Origin: CAVPWP01 sp050789285
Lineage (GTDB): Bacteria; Pseudomonadota; Alphaproteobacteria; Rhodobacterales; Rhodobacteraceae
Direction: 5' to 3'
Assembly (NCBI RefSeq): GCF_050789285.1
Contig: NZ_JBOUVX010000003.1
Coordinates: 372,001 to 436,000 of the forward strand
Length of the DNA stretch: 64,000 nt
In this document: positions 43,629 through 52,255 of the stretch, piece by piece
How the letters are laid out: each line of letters opens with the position of its first letter
How positions within the stretch are numbered: position 1 is the first letter of the stretch
Notes under the pieces: model-generated
The model's input: only the letters and a program-made list of their open reading frames with translations
Database searches by the model: none
Told to the model about the DNA's origin: nothing
Translations under genes and position numbers: made by a program

Positions 43629-44165
43629 ATGCGTTCTGCCCTGATCGCCCTTGCCCTCGCCCTGCCCTCGGCCGCCCTTGCCGTGGGAACCGAAGACGGC
43701 ACCAGCCCACCGACGCCGACCGAAACGACGCAACGCTGCGCCGAAGGTCAGATCTGGGACGCCGACGCGCAAAGCTGCGTGGCGCCGAAGGACGCGCGTC
43801 TGGACGACGACACCCGCTACGACGCGGTGCGCGAGCTTGCCTATGCGGGCCGCTACGACGAAGCGCTCGCGGTGCTGGCCGCGATGACCGACCAGACCGA
43901 AGGGCGCGTGCTGACCTACCTGGGCTTCGTCCATCGCCGCCTGGGCGAGGTCGACACCGGCATGGCCTACTACCGGCAGGCGCTGGCGGCGGACCCCGAC
44001 AACCTTCTGGCGCGGTCCTACATGGGGCAGGCGCTGGTCGAAGCGGGCGACACCCCGGCCGCCCACGTCCAGCTGGCCGAGATCCAGGCCCGCGGCGGCA
44101 GCGGAAGCTGGGCCGAGATCGCGCTGGCGCGGGCGATTTCCGAAGGGCGCACCTTCGGCTACTGA
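43629..44165 (+). CDS. Secreted TPR protein with cysteine motif
   Basis: A 178-residue protein: signal peptide (about 1-18), the motif RCAEGQIWDADAQSCVAP (about 36-53) shared with the small protein before it, then two to three TPR-like helix pairs (YDAVRELAYAGRYDEALAVL; VLTYLGFVHRRLGEVDTGMA). Probably periplasmic. The role is unknown; the shared two-cysteine knot suggests common ancestry or a shared binding partner. Confidence 0.75.
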   Translation: MRSALIALALALPSAALAVGTEDGTSPPTPTETTQRCAEGQIWDADAQSCVAPKDARLDDDTRYDAVRELAYAGRYDEALAVLAAMTDQTEGRVLTYLGFVHRRLGEVDTGMAYYRQALAADPDNLLARSYMGQALVEAGDTPAAHVQLAEIQARGGSGSWAEIALARAISEGRTFGY

Positions 44166-44232
44166 ACCGGCGTTGGGGCTTCGTTAAGCCTGATCTGCCA
44201 CAGGTCAGGCAGCAGGAAGGACGCCCAAGCCG

Positions 44233-45330
44233 ATGTCAGCGATGCCGCCCAACGATCTGATTCTGTCCGGCGCAGGTTCCGCCCCTGCCCTGTCGCAGCC
44301 GTTGGCTCAGACGCTGTCGCAGGGGATGCCGCAGACAACGCCCCTGTCGCGCCGGCGCAAGGCGGCGATCGTGGTGCGGTTCCTGCTGTCCCAGGGTCAC
44401 AAGCTGCCGCTGGGCGGCTTGCCGCAGGACCTCCAGATCGCGCTGACGCACGAGCTTGCCGGGATGCGGGCGATCGACCGCGCCACGCTTGACGCGGTGA
44501 TCGCCGAATTCGTGGACGAGGTCGATCATCTGGGCCTGGCCTTCCCCTCGGGCATCGACCACGCGCTCGACATCCTCGACGGCTCCATCAGCGAGGCGGC
44601 GGCGGCCCGGGTCCGGCACGAGGCCGGCCTCGACACCCGCCGCGACCCGTGGGAGCGGATCACCGATCTTGACCCCGCCGCCCTTCTGCCCGTGCTGGAC
44701 TCCGAAAGCGTCGAGGTGGCGGCGGTGGTGCTGTCGAAGCTCAAGGTCTCGAAGGCGGCCGAGCTTCTGGGGATGCTGCCGGGCGAACGGGCGCGCCGCA
44801 TCACCTACGCGGTGTCGCGCACCGGCGCGGTCGGTCCGGCCACGGTCCGGCGGATCGGTGAGGCACTTCTTGCCCAGCTCGATGCCGAACGCGCCAGCGC
44901 CTTCGCCGAGGGGCCGGTCGACCGAGTCGGCGCGATCCTGAACTTCGCCCCCGCGACCACGCGCGAAGAGGTGCTGAGCGGCCTCGACGAGACCGACGGC
45001 GTCTTCGCCGAAAAGGTGCGCCGGGCGATCTTCACCTTCGCCAACATCCCCGCCCGGATCGACGCGCGCGACGTGCCCCGGATCCTGCGCGACATCGACC
45101 AGACGGCACTGGCCCGCGCCATCGCCGCCTCGGTCGAGGCCGACTCGGCGACGGCCGAATTCCTGCTGGGCCACATGTCCCAGCGGATGGCCGACGCCCT
45201 GCGCGAGGCGGCCGCCGAGACACCGCCGATGACGCCGGCCGAGGCCGATGCCGCGAAGGTCGAGGTCGTGCGGGTGATCCGCGCGCTGGAAGCCGCGGGC
45301 GAGGTGTTCCTGCTGGCCGAGGACGGCTGA
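44233..45330 (+). CDS. FliG-like flagellar motor switch protein
   Basis: A 365-residue FliG-like protein with all three domains: N-terminal (RRKAAIVVRFLLSQG), middle (VAAVVLSKLKVSKAAELLGM) and C-terminal (KVRRAIFTFANIPARIDARD). In enteric FliG the middle-domain EHPQR motif binds FliM; here it reads ESVEV. No other flagellar gene lies nearby, though Rhodobacteraceae usually keep flagellar genes clustered. It could be a genuine rotor protein encoded apart, or a diverged paralogue. AGGAAGG precedes the start. Confidence 0.82.
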   Translation: MSAMPPNDLILSGAGSAPALSQPLAQTLSQGMPQTTPLSRRRKAAIVVRFLLSQGHKLPLGGLPQDLQIALTHELAGMRAIDRATLDAVIAEFVDEVDHLGLAFPSGIDHALDILDGSISEAAAARVRHEAGLDTRRDPWERITDLDPAALLPVLDSESVEVAAVVLSKLKVSKAAELLGMLPGERARRITYAVSRTGAVGPATVRRIGEALLAQLDAERASAFAEGPVDRVGAILNFAPATTREEVLSGLDETDGVFAEKVRRAIFTFANIPARIDARDVPRILRDIDQTALARAIAASVEADSATAEFLLGHMSQRMADALREAAAETPPMTPAEADAAKVEVVRVIRALEAAGEVFLLAEDG

Positions 45331-45447
45331 GCGCACGCCTGGGGCCACGCCTGAGCGCCCTGCGCGCGGGCGCGCCGCTTGTGGGAGGGGGCCGAAGCCA
45401 CTAAGTGCTCGGGTCACGTCAACCTTGCCCGAGGGCGCGCCCCCCGT

Positions 45448-46323
45448 ATGGCCGACACCAGGCCCACCCTTGCCGACCGTATGACCGACGCCGCCGCGCG
45501 CGGGCTGATCGGGCTTGGCCGGCTGCTGCCCTACCGACGCCGGGTTCCGGTGATGGGTTGGATCACCAGCCGGCTTCTTGCACCGCTCACCGGCTGGAAC
45601 CGGCGCGTGCGCAAGAACCTGGCCCTGATCCTGCCCGACCTGGCGCCGGCCGACGTGCGCCGCATCTGCCGCGAGGCCACCGGAAACGGCGGCCGTCTGA
45701 TCATCGAAACCTATTCCGGCGCCGAGATGGCCGCCAATGTCGGCGCGGTGCCGATGGTCGGGCCGGGGGCACCGGCGCTGCTTGACGCCTGCGCGTCGGA
45801 CCGGGCGGTGCTGATCGTGAGCGGTCATTTCGGCAACTACGAGGCGATCGCGGTCGCGCTGAAGCAGGCCGGGCACGAGATGGCGGTGCTTTACCGGCCG
45901 ATGAAGAACCGGCTGTTCAACGCGCATTATGTCAAGGCGCTCGAGGATTACGCCGCGCCACCGATCCCGACCGACCGCCGCGGCATCACCCAGGTCGTGC
46001 GCATCCTGCGCGACGGCGGGACGATCGGCATCCTGATCGACCTGCGCAACAGTTCGGGCGCGCCGCTGCAGTTCATGGGACACACCGCACTGACCTCGAC
46101 CGCGGCGGCGGAATGGGCTGTGAAGTACAACGCCCTGCTTGTGCCGGCCTATGGCATCCGGCAGCCCGACGGGATCGGATTCGAGGTCTTCGTCGACACC
46201 CCCGTCCCGCATTCCGACGATCCCGCCGCGATGACCCAGGCGCTGAACGACAGCCTGGAACGGCAGGTCCGCGCAAGGCCCGGACAGTGGTTCTGGATGC
46301 ATCGCCGCTGGAGCACGCCCTAG
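45448..46323 (+). CDS. Lauroyl/lysophospholipid acyltransferase family protein (LpxL/HtrB-like)
   Basis: A 291-residue inner-membrane acyltransferase. The signature SGHFGNYEA corresponds to the HxxxxE catalytic site; YRPMKN and DLRNSSGAPLQFMG follow as in LpxL/HtrB. It adds a secondary acyl chain to lipid A or a related lipid. ATG 45448 is chosen; the frame extends 23 residues upstream with no family match. Confidence 0.87.
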   Translation: MADTRPTLADRMTDAAARGLIGLGRLLPYRRRVPVMGWITSRLLAPLTGWNRRVRKNLALILPDLAPADVRRICREATGNGGRLIIETYSGAEMAANVGAVPMVGPGAPALLDACASDRAVLIVSGHFGNYEAIAVALKQAGHEMAVLYRPMKNRLFNAHYVKALEDYAAPPIPTDRRGITQVVRILRDGGTIGILIDLRNSSGAPLQFMGHTALTSTAAAEWAVKYNALLVPAYGIRQPDGIGFEVFVDTPVPHSDDPAAMTQALNDSLERQVRARPGQWFWMHRRWSTP

Positions 46324-46346
46324 CGGCGGACGCCTGGGGGGGGCCC

Positions 46347-47042
46347 CTAGCGAACCCGGCTTGCCGCGAGGATCGCGCCGGGTCCTGCCTCCTGCACGAT
46401 GACCGCCGCAGGGTCTTTGCCGCCAAGGGTCACCGTGGCCGAAAAGACACCGGAGCCGTCCCAGGTGCCGACCCGGGACCAGGACGCCACGATATTGTGG
46501 TAATCGAGCGTGCGGCCCGCATTCTCGCCCCGCGAGATATCGACGGTGCGGCGCGGAATGTAGGTGACCAGATCGACGACCAGCGGCGCCCGCCGCACGG
46601 CGTTCGACGCCTCGATCCGGATCAGCCCACCCTCGCGCGTCACAGACAACGTCACGCCGGGGGCCCGCCCCTCATGCGTCTGGATCAGGTCGGCCAGCTT
46701 CATCGGCTTGACCCCGACCAGAACGTCACGGCCGCCGACGATCATCTGCGGCGTATAGACCGACGGCTTGTCGTGCGCGCGGGCATAGGTCTTCTGGCGC
46801 TCGGTGAAGGCGGGACTGGCGAATTCGTCGGCCCAGCCGATGTAATCCCAATAGTCCACATGCAATGCCAGCGCGAGCACGTCGTCCCGTTGCGCCAGTT
46901 CGGCAAAGATGTCGTCGGCGGGCGGGCAGGACGAACATCCTTGCGAGGTGAACAGCTCGACCACCACAAGGTTGTCGTCGGCCGCCGCGGGCATGCTCAG
47001 CGCCAGCCAGCACGCAAGGATCGCTTTCGCCAGGTTCCGCAT
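46347..47042 (-). CDS. DUF1223 thioredoxin-like secreted protein
   Basis: A 231-residue protein with a signal peptide (about 1-21) and a thioredoxin-like start VVELFTSQGCSSCPPAD, with CSSC in the active-site position, then HVDYWDYIGW and YTPQMIVGG blocks of DUF1223. Redox role in the periplasm is likely but unproven. Divergent from acnA, an arrangement common in Rhodobacteraceae. Confidence 0.85.
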   Translation of the reverse strand: MRNLAKAILACWLALSMPAAADDNLVVVELFTSQGCSSCPPADDIFAELAQRDDVLALALHVDYWDYIGWADEFASPAFTERQKTYARAHDKPSVYTPQMIVGGRDVLVGVKPMKLADLIQTHEGRAPGVTLSVTREGGLIRIEASNAVRRAPLVVDLVTYIPRRTVDISRGENAGRTLDYHNIVASWSRVGTWDGSGVFSATVTLGGKDPAAVIVQEAGPGAILAASRVR

Positions 47043-47154
47043 GGGCAGATGAGACTCCGTCTTCGACCGTCTCGTGTTAGTTGACCCGCCTGGGCGTTGC
47101 CAATCAAGGTTTCGAGAGACGACGTTACAGTGGCCGGGCAGTGACGGCTCCCCC

Positions 47155-47184
47155 TTGCGGGCATTTTGTGCACCATGGTATACA
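47155..47184 (+). promoter_or_regulatory. acnA promoter
   Basis: TTGCGG (47155-47160) and TATACA (47179-47184), 18 bases apart, about 90 bases before the acnA start in the 233-base divergent gap 47043-47275. Confidence 0.55.
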
Positions 47185-47188
47185 AAAT
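47163..47188. promoter_or_regulatory. Operator-like 26-base dyad over the acnA promoter
   Basis: ATTTTGT and ACAAAAT arms with a CCATGG centre; 11 of 13 base pairs of the dyad match. It covers the spacer and -10 box of the acnA promoter. Half-sites like GGTATACAA resemble those of GntR-family (FadR-type) regulators, so a repressor site is likely. Confidence 0.55.
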
Positions 47189-47275
47189 TGCCGCACCCCC
47201 TCGCCACCCCCTTGCCTGACAGGGCGCGACCGGTCTAGGTGCGGTCAAGCCAGTCCGTCAGCCAGAGGGAAGCAC

Positions 47276-50023
47276 ATGCCCATCATCGTCGGTAATGACA
47301 CAAGCGGAACCCGCGCGACCCTTGCCGTCGCCGGCAAGCGCATCAACTACTACTCGATCCCCAAGGCCGAGGCGGCGGGGCTGGGCGATTTCTCGCGGTT
47401 GCCTGCGGCGCTCAAGGTCGTGCTCGAGAACATGCTGCGATTCGAGGATGGCAAGACCGTCACCGTCGATGACATCCGCGCCTTCGCCGACTGGGCCAGC
47501 CTGGGCGGCAAGAACCCGCGCGAGATCGCCTATCGCCCCGCGCGCGTGCTGATGCAGGATTTCACCGGCGTGCCTGCGGTGGTCGACCTGGCCGCGATGC
47601 GCGACGGGATCGTCGCGCTGGGCGGCGACGCGCGCAAGATCAACCCGCTGAACCCCGTCGATCTTGTCATCGACCACTCGGTGATGATCGACGAGTTCGG
47701 CAACCCGCGCGCGTTCCAGATGAACGTCGACCGCGAGTACGAGCGCAACATGGAGCGCTACACCTTCCTGAAGTGGGGACAGTCGGCCTTCGACAACTTC
47801 CGCGTCGTGCCGCCGGGAACCGGCATCTGCCACCAGGTGAACCTCGAATACCTCGCGCAGGCGGTCTGGACCGACACCGACCAGACCGGCGCGACGGTCG
47901 CCTACCCCGACACGCTTGTGGGCACCGACAGCCACACCACGATGGTCAACGGCCTTGCCGTTCTGGGCTGGGGCGTCGGCGGGATCGAGGCCGAGGCCGC
48001 GATGCTGGGGCAGCCGATCTCGATGCTGATCCCCGAGGTCGTGGGCTTCAAGCTGACCGGCCGCATGGTCGAAGGCACCACGGCCACCGACCTTGTGCTG
48101 AAGGTCGTGCAGATGCTGCGCAAGAAGGGCGTGGTGGGCAAGTTCGTCGAATTCTACGGCGAAGGCCTTGACCGCCTGCCCCTTGCCGACCGGGCGACGA
48201 TCGCAAACATGGCGCCCGAATACGGCGCGACCTGCGGCTTCTTCCCGGTCGACGAGGAAACGCTGCGCTACCTGCGCCAAACCGGGCGCGACGAGGACCG
48301 CATCGCCCTGGTCGAGGCCTATGCCAAGGAAAACGGCTTCTGGCGCGGGGCGGACTACGACCCGATCTACACCGACACGCTGCACCTCGACATGGGCGAG
48401 ATCGTGCCCGCGATCTCGGGGCCGAAGCGTCCGCAGGACTACACGCCGCTGACCAGATCGGCCGAGGGCTTCTACAAGGTCGTGAGCGAATACCGCGGCC
48501 TCGACATCAGCGCGCCGGCCAGCGACATGGCGGCCGAGGGCGACCTGCTGACCGCTCCGAACGACATCCGCAAGACCGCCAAGGTCGCGGGCGAAAGCTA
48601 TACGCTGCGCGACGGGTCGGTGGTGATCGCCTCGATCACGTCCTGCACCAACACGTCGAACCCCTACGTGATGATCGGCGCCGGTCTTGTCGCGCGCAAG
48701 GCGCGCGCGCTTGGCCTGACCCGCAAGCCCTGGGTCAAGACCTCGCTCGCGCCGGGCAGCCAGGTGGTCAGCGAATACCTCGAGGCGGCGGGACTTCAGG
48801 AAGACCTCGACGCCATCGGCTTCAACCTTGTCGGCTATGGCTGCACCACCTGCATCGGCAACTCGGGCCCGCTGCAGCCCGAGATCTCGAAGGCGATCAA
48901 CGAGAACGACCTGATCGCGGTGTCCGTGCTGTCGGGCAACCGCAACTTCGAAGGCCGGATCAGCCCCGACGTGCGCGCGAACTACCTTGCCTCGCCGCCG
49001 CTGGTGGTGGCCTATGCCATCGCGGGCGACATGAACATCGACCTGACGACCGAACCGCTGGGCGAGACGCCCGACGGCAAGCCGGTGTTCCTCAAGGACA
49101 TCTGGCCCTCGAACAAGGAGATCGCCGACCTCGTCCATGCCACGGTCACGCGCGAGGCGTTCCGGAAGAAATACGCCGACGTCTTCAAGGGCGACGAGAA
49201 GTGGCAGGGGGTCGAGACGACCGACAGCCTGACCTACGACTGGCCGCCGACGTCGACCTACATCCAGAACCCGCCCTACTTCCAGGGCATGGGGCATGAG
49301 CCCGGCAAGATCGCCAACATCGACGGCGCCAGGATCCTTGCGATCCTGGGCGACATGGTCACCACCGACCACATCAGCCCGGCCGGGTCCTTCAAGGACA
49401 CGACACCCGCCGGCCGCTACCTGACCGAGCGTCAGGTCGTCCCGCGCGAGTTCAACTCCTACGGGTCGCGCCGCGGCAACCACGAGGTGATGATGCGTGG
49501 CACCTTCGCCAACATCCGCATCCGGAACGAGATGCTCGACGGCGTCGAGGGTGGCTATACCCTTGGCCCCGACGGCGCGCAGACCTCGATCTTCGATGCG
49601 GCGATGGCCTGGGCGGAACACGGCACGCCGCTGATCGTGGTGGCCGGCGTCGAATACGGCGCGGGCTCGTCACGCGACTGGGCCGCGAAGGGCACGGCCC
49701 TTCTGGGCGTGAAGGCGGTCATCGCCGAAAGCTTCGAGCGCATCCACCGTTCGAACCTGGTCGGCATGGGCGTCATTCCCTTCGAGTTCACCGGCGGCGA
49801 CACCCGCAAGTCCCTGGGCCTCAAGGGCGACGAGAGCATCGCGATCGCCGGCCTCGACACGATCCAGCCGCTGCAGGAGGTGCCCTGCACCATCACCTAC
49901 GGCGACGGCACGGTTAAGACGATCACGCTGAAGTGCCGGATCGATACCGCGGTCGAGATCGAATACATCGAGAACGGTGGCGTGCTGCACTACGTGCTGC
50001 GCAATCTCGCCAAGGCGGGCTGA
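47276..50023 (+). CDS. acnA: Aconitate hydratase A
   Basis: A 915-residue aconitase. [4Fe-4S] cysteines lie in TSCTNTSNP and GCTTCIG; the swivel domain has EYGAGSSRDWAAKG. It isomerises citrate to isocitrate in the TCA cycle. AGAGGGA precedes the ATG. The long open frame on the opposite strand is a GC-codon shadow. Regulated, to judge from the promoter dyad. Confidence 0.97.
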   Translation: MPIIVGNDTSGTRATLAVAGKRINYYSIPKAEAAGLGDFSRLPAALKVVLENMLRFEDGKTVTVDDIRAFADWASLGGKNPREIAYRPARVLMQDFTGVPAVVDLAAMRDGIVALGGDARKINPLNPVDLVIDHSVMIDEFGNPRAFQMNVDREYERNMERYTFLKWGQSAFDNFRVVPPGTGICHQVNLEYLAQAVWTDTDQTGATVAYPDTLVGTDSHTTMVNGLAVLGWGVGGIEAEAAMLGQPISMLIPEVVGFKLTGRMVEGTTATDLVLKVVQMLRKKGVVGKFVEFYGEGLDRLPLADRATIANMAPEYGATCGFFPVDEETLRYLRQTGRDEDRIALVEAYAKENGFWRGADYDPIYTDTLHLDMGEIVPAISGPKRPQDYTPLTRSAEGFYKVVSEYRGLDISAPASDMAAEGDLLTAPNDIRKTAKVAGESYTLRDGSVVIASITSCTNTSNPYVMIGAGLVARKARALGLTRKPWVKTSLAPGSQVVSEYLEAAGLQEDLDAIGFNLVGYGCTTCIGNSGPLQPEISKAINENDLIAVSVLSGNRNFEGRISPDVRANYLASPPLVVAYAIAGDMNIDLTTEPLGETPDGKPVFLKDIWPSNKEIADLVHATVTREAFRKKYADVFKGDEKWQGVETTDSLTYDWPPTSTYIQNPPYFQGMGHEPGKIANIDGARILAILGDMVTTDHISPAGSFKDTTPAGRYLTERQVVPREFNSYGSRRGNHEVMMRGTFANIRIRNEMLDGVEGGYTLGPDGAQTSIFDAAMAWAEHGTPLIVVAGVEYGAGSSRDWAAKGTALLGVKAVIAESFERIHRSNLVGMGVIPFEFTGGDTRKSLGLKGDESIAIAGLDTIQPLQEVPCTITYGDGTVKTITLKCRIDTAVEIEYIENGGVLHYVLRNLAKAG

Positions 50024-50050
50024 CCGCGACCGGAAAAGCAAGTATGGAGA

Positions 50051-50075
50051 ACCGGCGCCGACGCGCCGGTTTTTC
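50051..50075 (+). terminator. Rho-independent terminator of acnA
   Basis: ACCGGCGC (50051-50058), CGAC loop, GCGCCGGT (50063-50070), then TTTTTCTTTT starting at 50070. Confidence 0.9.
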
Positions 50076-50114
50076 TTTTGGATCAGTGCGTTGCAGCGGA
50101 AGGCCGAGGCGCGG

Positions 50115-50939
50115 TCAGAAGCCTGCCACCTTCCGAAGCATGTTGAGTGCGACAAGGACCAGGAACACCGCGAAGACCCGTTTCAGTGGCCGCGCGTCCA
50201 TCCGGTGGGCAAGCCCGACACCCATGGGGGTGGTGATCAGCGTCATCGCGATCACCACCACGAAGGCCACAAGGTTGACGGCACCCACCGTATACGGCGG
50301 GCGTGCCTCGGGCGCGATCGGGACGAAGAGAAACCCCACGACCGACGGCAGCGCGATGGTCACGCCGAAGCCCGCCGCGGTGGCGACGGCGCGGTGGATC
50401 GGCACGCCGAAAAGCGTCATCAGCGGCACCCCGAAGGACCCGCCGCCGATCCCCATCAGCACCGACAAAAGCCCCACGGCCGGCGACAGGATCGCCCGGC
50501 CGATACCCGTGGGCATCGCGTCGCCCAACCGCCAGCGGTCGCGCCCGAAGCCAAGGTAAAGGCCCACGACTAACGCCAGCACGCCGAAGATGCCCTGCAG
50601 CACCGTCGATCGCAGCGCGGCCACCACAAGCACGCCCAGCACCGCGCCCAGCGCGATCCCCGGCGCCCATCCCCGCAGGATGGCCCAGTCGACCGCGCCC
50701 TTGCGGTTGTGGCTGGCCAGCGACCGCAGCGAGGTGACGATGATCGTCGCCAGGGACGTGGCCAGGCACATCCGCATCAGCTCGTCGCTGCCATAGCCGA
50801 GCGCGGTGAAGACGTAGAAGAAGGCCGGCACCAGGATGATCCCGCCGCCCACGCCCAGAAGCCCCGCGATGACCCCGGCGAAGGCGCCCACGGCCATGAG
50901 GAAGGCCAGCATGGGCAGGAGGTGGGCAAGATCGGGCAT
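50115..50939 (-). CDS. TauE/SafE-family (DUF81) membrane permease
   Basis: A 274-residue protein with about eight membrane segments and the two conserved repeats GLLGVGGGIILVPAFF and LMGIGGGSFGVPLMTLFG. Family members export sulfite, sulfoacetate or related organosulfur anions. Cargo not known here. Lies between acnA (convergent) and dusA (same strand). Confidence 0.88.
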   Translation of the reverse strand: MPDLAHLLPMLAFLMAVGAFAGVIAGLLGVGGGIILVPAFFYVFTALGYGSDELMRMCLATSLATIIVTSLRSLASHNRKGAVDWAILRGWAPGIALGAVLGVLVVAALRSTVLQGIFGVLALVVGLYLGFGRDRWRLGDAMPTGIGRAILSPAVGLLSVLMGIGGGSFGVPLMTLFGVPIHRAVATAAGFGVTIALPSVVGFLFVPIAPEARPPYTVGAVNLVAFVVVIAMTLITTPMGVGLAHRMDARPLKRVFAVFLVLVALNMLRKVAGF

Positions 50940-51042
50940 GGGAGGGATCCTTCAGACGTTGCCCGGGCGGCATACCCGGCCCGGCGGTCAGGCTCCAGTG
51001 GGGATGGGCCGGTCGCCTTGGGCCGCGCGCCGCGGCGGGGCG

Positions 51043-52044
51043 TCAGGCCGCAAGCGGCGTGACCTCGGCCAGCGCCCGTTCGACCAGTTCGGGCCCGGCA
51101 CCCGGCCGGTGCGCCCCTTCCGACAGGATCCGCCGCCAGGCCCGGGCCCCGGGCCGCCCGGCGAAAAGCCCCAGCATGTGCCGCGTGACCTGGTTCAGCC
51201 GCCCGCCTTCGGCGAGGTGGGCCGCAATATAGGGCAGCATGTCGCGGGCGACGTCCTCGGCCGTCCGGCCCGAGGGCGGGTCGCCCCAGATCCGCGCGTC
51301 GGCATCCATCAGGATCATTGCCGGCGCGTGATAGGCCGCCCGCCCGATCATCACCCCGTCCAGCCCCTGCGCGAGAAACGCCTCGGCCTGATCCAGCGTC
51401 TCGATCCCGCCGTTGATCGACACGTGCAGGTCGGGAAACGCGCGTTTCATCGCCAGGACGAGGTCGTAGTCAAGCGGCGGGACCGTGCGGTTTTCCTTTG
51501 GGCTCAGCCCGGCGAGCCAGGCCTTGCGCGCGTGGATCGCCACGCGCCGGATCCCCACGCCCCGAACCCGCTCGAGAAAGGCGGGAAGCACCTCGTGCGG
51601 GTCCTGCTCGTCGACGCCGATGCGGCATTTCACCGTCACCTCGACGCTGGAGGCCTCGATCATCGCGGCAAGGCAGTCGGCGACGAGGTCGGGCGATTTC
51701 ATCAGGACGGCGCCGAAACAGCCCGACTGCACGCGGTCCGACGGACAGCCGACGTTCAGGTTCACTTCGTCGTAGCCCGCCGCACAGGCGATCCGCGTGG
51801 CGGCCGAAAGCTCGTCGGGGTCCGAGCCCCCCAGTTGCACCGCCACGGGGTGCTCGGCCGGGTCATGGCGCAGAAGCGCCGCGGCATCGCCATGCAGAAG
51901 CGCCGGCGCCGTCACCATTTCGGTGTAAAGCAGCGCGCGCCGCGACATCAGCCGGTGCAGGTACCGGCAATGGCGGTCGGTCCAGTCCATCATCGGGGCC
52001 ACGGACAAACGCCATGGCATGAGGTTCTGCGATCTGGTGCTCAT
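51043..52044 (-). CDS. dusA: tRNA-dihydrouridine synthase A
   Basis: A 333-residue FMN TIM-barrel enzyme: SVAPMMDWTDRHCR start, NVGCPSDRVQSGCFGA with catalytic cysteine, and the IHARKAWLAGLSPKENR loop of DusA. It reduces uridine 20/20a in tRNA D-loops. TAGGTC (plus-strand 52051-52056) ends six bases before the start and no Shine-Dalgarno sequence is visible, so it may be leaderless. Confidence 0.94.
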   Translation of the reverse strand: MSTRSQNLMPWRLSVAPMMDWTDRHCRYLHRLMSRRALLYTEMVTAPALLHGDAAALLRHDPAEHPVAVQLGGSDPDELSAATRIACAAGYDEVNLNVGCPSDRVQSGCFGAVLMKSPDLVADCLAAMIEASSVEVTVKCRIGVDEQDPHEVLPAFLERVRGVGIRRVAIHARKAWLAGLSPKENRTVPPLDYDLVLAMKRAFPDLHVSINGGIETLDQAEAFLAQGLDGVMIGRAAYHAPAMILMDADARIWGDPPSGRTAEDVARDMLPYIAAHLAEGGRLNQVTRHMLGLFAGRPGARAWRRILSEGAHRPGAGPELVERALAEVTPLAA

Positions 52045-52219
52045 TCTTTCGACCTACACCGGGGGCGCGGCTACGGCCAGCGGCGGGTTCATGTGTCACA
52101 TCCGTCCTGTCTTGACCAGTCAGCCTCTGGGCATCGGGCCGCCCGGCGGGTCCAGCCGATCCGGACCCGATACCCCGGTCGCAGCCGGGCCATCGCCGCG
52201 GCGTTTCGGTCCGGGGTGT

Positions 52220-52248
52220 TTGGAACCTGGCCCATCTTTGGATAAGCT
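52220..52248 (+). promoter_or_regulatory. Promoter of the AraC-family gene
   Basis: TTGGAA (52220-52225) and TAAGCT (52243-52248) are 17 bases apart. The GTG start at 52256 is seven bases on, again consistent with a leaderless mRNA. Confidence 0.55.
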
Positions 52249-52255
52249 GCCCCGC

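Noticed and set aside
47163..47188. Reading the acnA dyad as an Irr, RirA or IscR site
   Set aside because: The arms ATTTTGT/ACAAAAT with the CCATGG centre do not fit the iron-control or IscR patterns I know.
47258..49621. A minus-strand open frame of nearly 790 codons
   Set aside because: It is antisense to aconitase; composition is Arg/His/Gly-rich without any domain.
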